DNA of 64,000 nt from Kitasatospora aureofaciens. Its GTDB lineage: Bacteria > Actinomycetota > Actinomycetes > Streptomycetales > Streptomycetaceae. A model generated the notes under the pieces. The model saw only the letters and a program-made list of their open reading frames with translations. It ran no database searches and was not told the origin of the DNA. The stretch lies in assembly GCF_001188955.3 (NCBI RefSeq), contig NZ_JPRF03000021.1, positions 310,001-374,000 on the forward strand, written 5' to 3'. Within the stretch, counting starts at the first letter, position 1. Each line of letters opens with the position of its first letter. The translations under genes were made by a program, and so were the position numbers. Below, piece by piece: positions 26,926 through 33,786 of this stretch.

Positions 26926-27375
26926 CGGACTTGGCGCTGGAAACCGACGCCCTGGGCAAGCGGTACGGGCGCATGTGGGCGCTGCGTGACTGCTCGATGC
27001 AGCTGCCGGCCGGCCGTATCGCCGCGCTGGTCGGCCCGAACGGTGCGGGCAAGAGCACGCTGTTACACCTTGCGGTCGGCCTGCTGCAGCCGGACGAGGG
27101 GCGGGTTCGGGTTTTCGGGGAGGAGCCGCGCGGGAACACCCGCGCGTTGGCGGACATCGGCTTCGTCGCCCAGGACACCCCGCTGTACCGGGACTTCACC
27201 GCCACCGAGTTGATCACCATGGGCGGCGAGCTCAACCGGCGCTGGGACGCGGACGTCGCCCGTCGGCGTCTGGACCCGCGCCAGCCATACCGACCGCCAG
27301 TCCACGCTGCTGGTCCGAACCGCCGGCCCGCGAGGACGGAGGCTCGTCGGCTGGGCTGTGAGAGCTGGTCACTAG
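26922..27375 (+). pseudogene. ABC transporter ATPase with internal deletion
   Basis: Residues 1-110 are an intact ABC N-terminal half: YGRMWALRDCSMQLPAGRIA, Walker A LVGPNGAGKST and a Q-loop in DIGFVAQDTPLYRDF. After MGGELNRRWDADVARRRLD the frame leaves the family. In another frame ASHTDRQSTLLVRTAGP appears at about 27274-27325, a segment that in related transporters lies near the C-terminus. About 120 codons carrying the LSGGQ signature, Walker B and H-loop are gone, and the join is out of frame. The gene also contains the rare codon TTA (27063-27065). The permease expected next is absent. Confidence 0.8.
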
Positions 27376-27390
27376 AACCCTTGGCGCTGT

Positions 27391-27426
27391 CCTTTCCCTG
27401 TCCCTTCCCTGTCCCTCCCCCGTCCC
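27391..27426. repeat. Pyrimidine tract with direct repeats
   Basis: Repeats of TCCCTG/TCCCT (for example TTTCCCTGTCCCTTCCCTGT) form a nearly pure C/T run on the + strand. It sits between the deleted ABC gene and the first peptidoglycan-binding gene. Confidence 0.6.
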
Positions 27427-27619
27427 CGGATGACCGGTCGGGTGTCCCAAGCCGCAGGTCCTCGCCCTGGGATGTCAGAGACGTCCCCTGTCAACGTCCC
27501 AGCGGGCCAATCGGGCGCGGGCCTGGTGCAGAATCCTCGCTGTCGGCTCCGGGGTGGACCGACGGATCACAGGGCGAGCCGGGTGACAGCGGCCGGCGTC
27601 CTGGCTACGGAGGATTGCG
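27427..27619. other. Upstream region of the peptidoglycan-binding array
   Basis: No gene seen. GGAGG at 27609-27613 is the ribosome binding site of the gene at 27620. Confidence 0.4.
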
Positions 27620-28018
27620 ATGAACATCATGAAGAAGGCCACTCTCGCGGTGGCCGCGACCCTGCTCCTCGCCACGGGTGGCATCGCCACCGCCAACACC
27701 GCGTCGGCGGCGACCCCGATCAGCTGCGCCGGCCGTGAGTACGAGCAGGGCGGCGCGCCGTTCAAGCCCTCCGAGTCGGACAAGCACTTCGGCTTCTACA
27801 ACGGCTACACCGAGACCCCGTCCCCGGACACCTTCAGCTGGGCCACCGTCGAGGCGCAGTGCCTGCTCAACACGATCGGCAGCAACCTGACCGTGGACGG
27901 CTACTACGGGCCGAAGACGCAGGACGCTGTTCGTGTCGTCCAGCGTGGGGAGAGCCTGACCCAGGACGGCTTTGTCGGCCCCGACACCTGGCCCGCGCTG
28001 CGCTTCGTCGCCTGGTGA
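27620..28018 (+). CDS. Secreted peptidoglycan-binding domain protein 1
   Basis: A 132-residue exported protein. The Sec signal is MKKATLAVAATLLLATGGIA ending around ASA-A (about residue 31). The mature part has one peptidoglycan-binding_1-like fold at about 70-130: VEAQCLLNTIG, LTVDGYYGPKTQDAVRVVQR, then DGFVGPDTWPALR. The core VDG-x-x-G-x-x-T and DG-x-VG-x-x-TW are the family landmarks. Two cysteines (ISC, EAQC) could form a disulfide. The 35 residues before the domain are unlike the other paralogues. First gene of the array; ribosome site GGAGG. Confidence 0.88.
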   Translation: MNIMKKATLAVAATLLLATGGIATANTASAATPISCAGREYEQGGAPFKPSESDKHFGFYNGYTETPSPDTFSWATVEAQCLLNTIGSNLTVDGYYGPKTQDAVRVVQRGESLTQDGFVGPDTWPALRFVAW

Positions 28019-28139
28019 TCCCACCTCAGGCACCGGCGGCCCAGGACCTGGGCCGCCGGTGGGGCACCTCCGGCCGGCCGAAAGTCGCGAGAGTCCGCCC
28101 GAAATGCCGTGCACGACAGCTGTTTTCAGGGAGTTCGTC

Positions 28140-28511
28140 ATGACCGAGTTCCGGCGCCGGATGGCCGCCGTCACCGCATCTGCTGCCATCGCCCTGGGAG
28201 GCGTGGTGGCTCTGGCCCCGCAGGCGTCCGCGGACGAAGCTTGCAGCTACGTCCCGGACAACGCCAGGCCCTACGTGTACCCGAACCAGAGCAACGACGC
28301 GGTCAGGCAGGCCCAGTGCCTGATCCTCTTCTACAGCGGCTTCGGGATGAACCACGCGGTGCAGATAGACGGCAAGTACGGCCAGGAGACCTACGCCGGC
28401 GTGATCTGGGTCCAGCACTGCAACGGGCTGTCGGAGGACGGCATCGTCGGCCCCAACACCTGGGAGAAGCTCTACAACCCGAACTACGCGTGCCAGCGGT
28501 TCGACAACTGA
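28140..28511 (+). CDS. Secreted peptidoglycan-binding domain protein 2
   Basis: A 123-residue exported protein: signal MAAVTASAAIALGGVVALAP cleaved near QASA-D (about residue 32), then a single peptidoglycan-binding domain with VRQAQCLILFYSGFG, VQIDGKYGQETYAGVIWVQH and [15 protein letters not shown]. Four cysteines (ACSY, AQCL, QHCNG, YACQ) match the pattern of the later doublet genes (32306 and 32725). ATG 28140 follows CAGGGAG. Confidence 0.88.
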   Translation: MTEFRRRMAAVTASAAIALGGVVALAPQASADEACSYVPDNARPYVYPNQSNDAVRQAQCLILFYSGFGMNHAVQIDGKYGQETYAGVIWVQHCNGLSEDGIVGPNTWEKLYNPNYACQRFDN

Positions 28512-28580
28512 CCGTTCCGGGCAGCACCGACGGCCGGCGCGGGAACCGCCCGGCCCACCCACCACTCGAAGGGCAGACTC

Positions 28581-28985
28581 ATGAAGGCAGCAGGCAAGCG
28601 TGCCGTACGTAACACCGCGATGCTCGGCGCGGTGGTGGCAGCCGTCGCAGGACTGACCGCGACGCCGGCCCAGGCGCAGTACGGCTACTGGCAGGCCTGC
28701 ATGCAGGAGGTCGGCAGCTACCACTACCTGGGCTGGGACCTCCCGGACGTGACGCTCGGCAAGGGCTCGGGCGGCGTCTGCGTCAAGGAGCTGCAGTCCG
28801 ATCTCGTGCAGCTGGGCCTCGTCCCGAGCCAGGACGTCGCCAACTTCGTGGACGGCGACTTCGGCGGCAAGACGTACGACGCGGTCGTGGCCTACCAGCG
28901 CAAGTACTCCGACGCCGGCGGCGTGGACGGCCTGGTCGGACGGAACACCTGGCACGGCCTGATCGCACGTACCGAGTTCGAGTAG
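28581..28985 (+). CDS. Secreted peptidoglycan-binding domain protein 3
   Basis: A 134-residue exported protein with signal TAMLGAVVAAVAGLTATPAQ ending near AQA-Q (about residue 33). The domain reads GGVCVKELQSDLVQLGL, VDGDFGGKTYDAVVAYQRKY and VDGLVGRNTWHGLIAR. It has two cysteines only (ACM, GVCV). ATG 28581 follows AAGGGCAG. A strong hairpin follows 70 bases after the stop, ending this sub-operon. Confidence 0.87.
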   Translation: MKAAGKRAVRNTAMLGAVVAAVAGLTATPAQAQYGYWQACMQEVGSYHYLGWDLPDVTLGKGSGGVCVKELQSDLVQLGLVPSQDVANFVDGDFGGKTYDAVVAYQRKYSDAGGVDGLVGRNTWHGLIARTEFE

Positions 28986-29054
28986 GCCTCCTGGACGGCG
29001 CGGGCGGCGGCCGGGTCCGCGAGCCCGGCGGCCCCTGACCTTCGCGCCGACGCT

Positions 29055-29087
29055 GCGGCGCAGCCCCCGGTGAAGGGGCTGCGCCGC
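29055..29087 (+). terminator. Hairpin terminator after protein 3
   Basis: Perfect 13-base stem GCGGCGCAGCCCC / GGGGCTGCGCCGC with loop CGGTGAA, 70 bases after the third array gene. Confidence 0.85.
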
Positions 29088-29137
29088 TCAGTGCTGTCAG
29101 GCCTTCGGGGCTTTCCAGGGAGCGTATTCGGTCGTGA

Positions 29138-29299
29138 TCAATGGGTGCGGGTGAGGTCCTTGATCCAGATCATTGCGCCGCGGAGGTGGAGGCCGGCGAG
29201 GTGGCTTTCCGGGGTCTCGTCATACCGGGTGGCGATGCCTCGCCAGGCCTTCAGCTTGTTGATCAGGCGCTCGACGGTGTTGCGCTCCTTGTAGAGCAC
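29138..29299 (-). mobile_element. IS5-family transposase C-terminal remnant
   Basis: The minus strand reads YKERNTVERLINKLKAWRG, IATRYDETPESHLAGLHLRG, AMIWIKDLTRTH then a stop. This is the C-terminus of an IS5-family DDE transposase, containing the last catalytic Glu in the ERNTVER block and the YDKT-x-x-SY-x-AGL motif. The rest of the element is gone; upstream sequence on this strand is unrelated. It splits the peptidoglycan-binding array into two parts. Confidence 0.85.
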
Positions 29300-29721
29300 T
29301 GACGACCCCCGCACCGACGTGCCGGGCGACCCCTCCTGCGGGGCCGCCCGGCACGTCCGCGTTCCCCGAAGCCCGGGCCCGCGCCCCGCCAAGCGCCCGC
29401 GCCGGACGGAAACCCGTCCCACGACGCGGGCCCGGTCCGGGGGACACGTCCCTGGGACGGATGGGACGTCCGTACACCTTCCGGAGGGACCGCGGAGCAC
29501 GGCAGAGTACGGCAGAGTCCTGCCGCAACAGGGTGGCCACGCGTCGGCGGCGCCAACCCGTTCGACGCGTACCGGCGGCAGCACACCCGACCGTCGACCG
29601 AGCCGCGCCCCGTGCGGCGGAGTCCGACGCGGCGACCCGACCAGGCATCACGCCCCGTACCACCGGGCGCCGTCCGTCCCGAGGGCACACCGCCCCGACA
29701 CCGTCTCGCGAGGAGAAACAC
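29300..29721. other. Non-coding stretch within the array
   Basis: About 420 bases between the IS5 remnant and the triplet. No gene is supported. AGGAGA at 29710-29715 is the ribosome site of the gene at 29722. Confidence 0.45.
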
Positions 29722-30138
29722 ATGACCAGGAAGACCTTCGGCCGCGCCGCGGCGGCACTGGCCGTTGCCGGCTCGGCGCTGCTGGGCCTGTCCGGCACCG
29801 CCAGCGCCGCCCAGGGCGCGCCGTACATCGGCGACGGCTACCCCAACAACAGCCAGGCGGTGTGGTGCGTCCAGCACAACATCAACCACTTCATCGGGAT
29901 CACCACCAAGACCGACCGCCCCGCGCCGCTGGCCGAGGACGGCCTCTGGGGTCCGAAGACCAAGGCCGCCGTCGAGTGGATCCAGGAGGACGCCTACGTC
30001 GACGGCCAGAAGCTCCAGGTCGACGGCATCGTCGGCCCGCTCACCGGCGACATGATCATGGGCGAGGGATACCAGTACGGCAACGGCGAGCAGGATTCCC
30101 CGTGCTGGCCGTACATCCCCACCACCTTCGGCGGCTGA
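29722..30138 (+). CDS. Secreted peptidoglycan-binding domain protein 4 (triplet member A)
   Basis: A 138-residue exported protein. The signal is AAAALAVAGSALLGLSGTAS with cleavage near ASA-A (about residue 29). The mature part starts APYIGDGYPNNSQAVWCVQH, then LAEDGLWGPKTKAAVEWIQE and [17 protein letters not shown], ending PCWPYIPTTFGG. The terminal TW of the domain is replaced by TG, a change shared by the next two genes. Two cysteines (WCVQ, PCWP). It is closely similar to the following gene over its entire length, including the signal peptide. Confidence 0.87.
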   Translation: MTRKTFGRAAAALAVAGSALLGLSGTASAAQGAPYIGDGYPNNSQAVWCVQHNINHFIGITTKTDRPAPLAEDGLWGPKTKAAVEWIQEDAYVDGQKLQVDGIVGPLTGDMIMGEGYQYGNGEQDSPCWPYIPTTFGG

Positions 30139-30163
30139 TCGTCCGCCACGGGAGGGGGAAGAC

Positions 30164-30580
30164 ATGACCTCGAAGCCCTTCGGCCGCGCCGCGGCGGCAC
30201 TGGCCCTGGCCGGTGCCGCCCTGCTCACCCTGGCCGGGCCCGCCAGCGCCAGCCCCAGCGCCCCGACCCTCGGCGACGGCTACGCCAACAACACCCACGC
30301 CGTGTGGTGCGTCCAGCACAACCTCAACCACTTCCTGAACGTCACCACTCAGGCCGACCACCCCGCGCCGGTGGCGGAGGACGGGATCTGGGGCCCGCAG
30401 ACCAAGTCCGCCGTCCAGTGGCTGCAGTCCCACACCATCCTCAGCGGCCGGTCGCTCCTCGCCGACGGCTTCGTCGGCCCGCTCACCGGGAACGCGATCA
30501 TCGGCGACGGCGACCCGTACTACGTCGGCAGCTACGACGCCTACTGCTGGCAGTACATCCCCACCACCTACGGCCCCTGA
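30164..30580 (+). CDS. Secreted peptidoglycan-binding domain protein 5 (triplet member B)
   Basis: A 138-residue paralogue of the preceding gene, the same length: signal AAAALALAGAALLTLAGPAS, mature LGDGYANNTHAVWCVQHNLN, then VAEDGIWGPQTKSAVQWLQS and ADGFVGPLTGNAIIGDG, ending YCWQYIPTTYGP. It starts 25 bases after the previous stop with GGGAGGGGG (30149-30157) as ribosome site, so the triplet is co-transcribed. Confidence 0.87.
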   Translation: MTSKPFGRAAAALALAGAALLTLAGPASASPSAPTLGDGYANNTHAVWCVQHNLNHFLNVTTQADHPAPVAEDGIWGPQTKSAVQWLQSHTILSGRSLLADGFVGPLTGNAIIGDGDPYYVGSYDAYCWQYIPTTYGP

Positions 30581-30605
30581 TCACCCGTACCGCGAGGAGC
30601 AACAC

Positions 30606-30998
30606 ATGACCGCGAAGTCCTTCGGCCGCGCCGTGCTGGCAGGGGCCGTGGCCGGAACCGCGCTGCTGGGTCTGGCCGGCTCCGCCAGCGCGTCCGACAC
30701 CGCCGGCTACATCGGCGACGGCTACGCCAACAACAGCCAGGCGGTCTGGTGCGTTCAGCACCTGATCAACGACGTCGCCCGGAACAACAACCGGGCGACC
30801 ATCGACGAGGACAGCATCTGGGGCCCGCAGACCAAGGACCAGGTCCTGTGGTTCCAGGCCTTCGTCCACGTGCAGCCGGACGGCATAGTCGGCCCCTTCA
30901 CCGGCGACAACATCCTCTACCGCGGTGATCAGAAGTACGGCGGGAAGTCCGGCTCCTGCTTCGCCTACGTGCCCAGCGACTCGGGGCTGTTCGAGTAG
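30606..30998 (+). CDS. Secreted peptidoglycan-binding domain protein 6 (triplet member C)
   Basis: A 130-residue paralogue: signal GRAVLAGAVAGTALLGLAGS, mature YIGDGYANNSQAVWCVQHLI, IDEDSIWGPQTKDQVLWFQA and PDGIVGPFTGDNILYRG, ending SCFAYVPSDSGLFE. It is more divergent than members A and B and lacks the PTT(F/Y)G end. Starts 25 bases after gene 5 with GAGGAG. A perfect 14-base hairpin follows. Confidence 0.87.
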   Translation: MTAKSFGRAVLAGAVAGTALLGLAGSASASDTAGYIGDGYANNSQAVWCVQHLINDVARNNNRATIDEDSIWGPQTKDQVLWFQAFVHVQPDGIVGPFTGDNILYRGDQKYGGKSGSCFAYVPSDSGLFE

Positions 30999-31021
30999 CG
31001 CCCGCCCGTCGAGCACATCGG

Positions 31022-31056
31022 GCGTCAGGGGGCGGAGTTTGCCCGCCCCCTGACGC
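31022..31056 (+). terminator. Hairpin terminator after the triplet
   Basis: Perfect 14-base stem GCGTCAGGGGGCGG / CCGCCCCCTGACGC with loop AGTTTGC, 24 bases after the stop of gene 6. Confidence 0.88.
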
Positions 31057-31082
31057 ATCACCACGGATCCGGAGAACCCCCT

Positions 31083-32159
31083 GTGAAGACCATCCTTCCC
31101 GCCCGGCGCCACTGGTCGCTGGGCCTGGCCCTGGCGGCCGCACTGACCGGCTTCGGCGCCTACACCGCCTCCGCCGCGACCGCGCCGGCCCCGATCCCGA
31201 TCACCTCCCCGGCCTGCCCGGCCAACCTCCAGCAGGGCGAGGCCGACGGCTGCGTCACCCAGCTCCAGGCGGAGCTCAACCTGACCGGCGCCCACCTGAC
31301 CGTGGACGGCCAGTTCGGGCCCGCCACCGACAGCGCCGTGCGCACCTTCCAGGGCGCGCACCGCCTCACCGCGGACGGCATCGTCGGCCCGGCCACCAAG
31401 TCGGCGCTCGATGCGGCGGCGGCCGCCGCCTCGGGCACCGTGGACCTGCGCACCCAGTGCGGGAACCTCCAGACCGGGGCGAGCGGGCAGTGCGTCTCGA
31501 CCCTGCAGACGATGCTGAACACCTTCAACGCCGGCCGCCTCGTCGTGGACGGGCAGTTCGGGCCGGCCACCGACACCGCCGTACGCAACTTCCAGGCCGC
31601 ACAGGGCCTGGCCATCGACGGGATCGTCGGCACCGGCGTCAAGAACGCCCTCTACACCGGCACCCCCGCCCCGCTGCCCAGCGGCCCGATCGACTCCACC
31701 AGGGTCCTGAACGCGGCCAAGTCGTACCTGGGCGTTCCGTACGTGTGGGGCGGCGGGCACTCGCTGCGCGGCGAGGGCCCCGGCCCGTCGCTGGGCACCT
31801 GCGACGGCTACACCGGCTCGATCCAGCCCTGCCCGGCCAACACCACGGTGGGCGTGGACTGTTCGGGCCTGGTCCGGGCGGCTTTCTGGTTCGGCGCCGG
31901 CATCGACCTCGCAGGCGGCGGGGACACCACCGAGCAGACCCTGGACAAGCACCTCACCCCGATCACCGAGGCCCAGCGGCAGCCGGGCGACGTCGAGTAC
32001 TTCGGCACCGACGCCCACAACACCGTGCACGTGGTGCTCTACGCCGGCACCGACTCCGCCACCGGCGCGGACATGATGTACGAGGCCAAGGAGACGGGCA
32101 CCAACGTGCACTACGTCACCCTGCGCACCGGCGGCTACTGGTACCACGTCACGGCCTGA
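31083..32159 (+). CDS. Secreted NlpC/P60 endopeptidase with two peptidoglycan-binding domains
   Basis: A 358-residue exported cell-wall hydrolase, the only catalytic member of the array. Signal WSLGLALAAALTGFGAYTAS cleaved near SAA (about residue 33). Two tandem binding domains: LTVDGQFGPATDSAVRTFQG with DGIVGPATKSAL (about 50-120) and LVVDGQFGPATDTAVRNFQA with DGIVGTGVKNAL (about 125-195). The C-terminal NlpC/P60 domain (about 205-358) has the catalytic Cys in GVDCSGLVRAAF (near 260) and His in TVHVVLYAG (near 316); YLGVPYVWGGGH precedes it. NlpC/P60 enzymes cut D-Glu-diaminopimelate bonds in stem peptides. GTG start 31083; no clear ribosome site. Confidence 0.9.
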   Translation: MKTILPARRHWSLGLALAAALTGFGAYTASAATAPAPIPITSPACPANLQQGEADGCVTQLQAELNLTGAHLTVDGQFGPATDSAVRTFQGAHRLTADGIVGPATKSALDAAAAAASGTVDLRTQCGNLQTGASGQCVSTLQTMLNTFNAGRLVVDGQFGPATDTAVRNFQAAQGLAIDGIVGTGVKNALYTGTPAPLPSGPIDSTRVLNAAKSYLGVPYVWGGGHSLRGEGPGPSLGTCDGYTGSIQPCPANTTVGVDCSGLVRAAFWFGAGIDLAGGGDTTEQTLDKHLTPITEAQRQPGDVEYFGTDAHNTVHVVLYAGTDSATGADMMYEAKETGTNVHYVTLRTGGYWYHVTA

Positions 32160-32305
32160 CCGCCCGGCCACCGTGCGGGGGACGGCAACCGCCACCCGCG
32201 CGACACCCGAAACCACCCGCCCCGGGGCTGTTCGCCCGGCCATGCCGGCGGGGACCTCACCGTCCGTCCCGGACCATCGACCTGACCCCTGTGAAGGAAA
32301 CGCCC

Positions 32306-32677
32306 ATGCGTACCAAGCTCGCTGCCGTCGCCGCGGGAGCCGTCGTGCTCACCGGCCTCGGAATCGGCACCGCCACCACCGCGTCCGCCAGCACCCCCGC
32401 CGCGTGCTCCTACTACGGCTACAGCAGCGACAACGAGGCGGAGGTGAGCTCCGGCGACAGCGGCCCGGAGATCAAGGCGCTGCAGTGCGAGCTCAACTAC
32501 AGCGTGCGCGGCGCCGGTCTCCAGGTGGACGGGGTCTTCGGCAAGAACACCCTCGCCATCGTGAAGAAGTTCCAGGGGTGCGCCGGTCTCAGGCCCGACG
32601 GCATCGTCGGCCCGCTGACCTGGGCCAAGCTGGACTACCAGAGCGACATCGACACCGAGGCGAACTACCTCTGCTGA
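32306..32677 (+). CDS. Secreted peptidoglycan-binding domain protein 7 (doublet member A)
   Basis: A 123-residue exported protein. Signal MRTKLAAVAAGAVVLTGLGI cleaved near ASA-S (about residue 29). Domain: EIKALQCELNYSVRG, LQVDGVFGKNTLAIVKKFQG, then [19 protein letters not shown], ending NYLC. Four cysteines (ACSY, LQCE, GCAG, YLC) suggest two disulfides. ATG 32306 follows GAAGGAAA. The next gene is a close copy. Confidence 0.88.
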   Translation: MRTKLAAVAAGAVVLTGLGIGTATTASASTPAACSYYGYSSDNEAEVSSGDSGPEIKALQCELNYSVRGAGLQVDGVFGKNTLAIVKKFQGCAGLRPDGIVGPLTWAKLDYQSDIDTEANYLC

Positions 32678-32724
32678 TCCGGTCCGACCAAGTCCTCCCA
32701 GTCACCCGTACCGAAGGAAGAACC

Positions 32725-33090
32725 ATGCGCAACAAGCTTGCGGCCGTTGCGGTCGCCACCCTCCTGGCCGCCGGCTTCGGTGTGACCACCGCCGGCAGCG
32801 CCTCGGCCGCGACGTCCCCGAGCCAGCTCTGCGGCGGCTACAGCACCAGCGAGCCGATGCTCTCCCAGGACGACAGCGGTGACGCGGTCAAGGCCTTGCA
32901 GTGCGAGCTCTACAACTCCCTCGCCTACATGGGCCCGGACGTCGACGGGTACTTCGGCCCCAAGACCCTCGCCGCGGTGCAGAAGTTCCAGACCTGCACC
33001 GGTCTCAAGCCCGACGGCATCGTCGGCCCGCTGACCTGGGCCAAGCTGGACTACCAGAGCAGCCAGGGCACCACCCCGGTCTGGTGCTAG
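32725..33090 (+). CDS. Secreted peptidoglycan-binding domain protein 8 (doublet member B)
   Basis: A 121-residue paralogue of gene 7. Signal [20 protein letters not shown] cleaved near ASA-A. Domain: [54 protein letters not shown], ending PVWC. The same four-cysteine pattern (LCGG, LQCE, QTCTG, VWC). The last 17 residues of the domain are identical to gene 7, which suggests recent duplication or gene conversion. AAGGAAG is the ribosome site. Confidence 0.88.
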   Translation: MRNKLAAVAVATLLAAGFGVTTAGSASAATSPSQLCGGYSTSEPMLSQDDSGDAVKALQCELYNSLAYMGPDVDGYFGPKTLAAVQKFQTCTGLKPDGIVGPLTWAKLDYQSSQGTTPVWC

Positions 33091-33135
33091 GCCCCACCCC
33101 TGGGGCCCGTACGCCCCGAATGACCACCCAGCTCG

Positions 33136-33330
33136 CGAACTGAACGCCTCCTCCGCCCTCTTCCCCACCCCCTTCAACCTGGACGTCGACGGGCAGTTCG
33201 GCAAGAACACCCTCGCCGCGGTGAAGAGGTTCCAGGTGTGCGTCAAGCTCCCGGCCGACGGCATCGTCGGCCCGAACACCTGGTCCGAGCTGGACTTCTA
33301 CGCCACCGCGTGGAAAGGGGCGACCTGCTG
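33136..33330 (+). pseudogene. Peptidoglycan-binding domain protein 9, truncated
   Basis: Forty-five bases past gene 8, an open stretch reads [55 protein letters not shown] and WKGATC before TGA. This is the third copy of the doublet type, but signal peptide, first Cys and start codon are missing: no ATG or GTG with a ribosome site lies in frame. The end Cys is kept. A terminator follows 30 bases later. Confidence 0.85.
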
Positions 33331-33360
33331 ACGATCCGTCGCCGCAGGGGACTGACGAAG

Positions 33361-33393
33361 ACGCTCGGCCGGATTCTCCCGGCCGAGCGTTTT
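33361..33393 (+). terminator. Terminator ending the peptidoglycan-binding array
   Basis: Perfect 12-base stem ACGCTCGGCCGG / CCGGCCGAGCGT, loop ATTCTC, followed by TTT, 30 bases after the last array remnant. Confidence 0.9.
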
Positions 33394-33786
33394 CGCGTAC
33401 GGCCCGTCGAACCGGGCGGCGACCCACCAGCCTGCCCGCGGGAGGGATACGACCGTACTCGTTGCCAGCCGTTCGTTGCCCCGTCCTCGTCAGGAGCACG
33501 GCCGCCGGTAGGGGTGGTGGCCGGCGTACTTCTTCCACTGGCTCTCGGGCACCGGGGTACCGGTGGCGCCTCCAGGCGGCCATGAGGTCGAATCTCCGTA
33601 GGTCCTTGAGGCAGCTGTCGTCGTGCTTCGGCGAGTGTCGGCTCGATCGGCGGGCGGGCACCACCCCGTCACGTAGGCCATCTGGGGGTCGGCGCTTGCG
33701 CCTGGTGCGGGCATGCGTTCGGCTGGCAAGCGGATGCCCGAGCATCCCTCTTCCTCCCGGGCCACCCAACACCTTATGGAGACCAC
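33394..33786. other. Intergenic stretch
   Basis: No supported gene. A minus-strand tail reading VPESQWKKYAGHHPYRRPCS before a TGA (33497-33556) has coding-like bias and may be the end of a lost gene; family not recognised. Confidence 0.4.

Noticed and set aside
27427..27619. Riboswitch upstream of the first peptidoglycan-binding gene
   Set aside because: No conserved aptamer pattern recognised.
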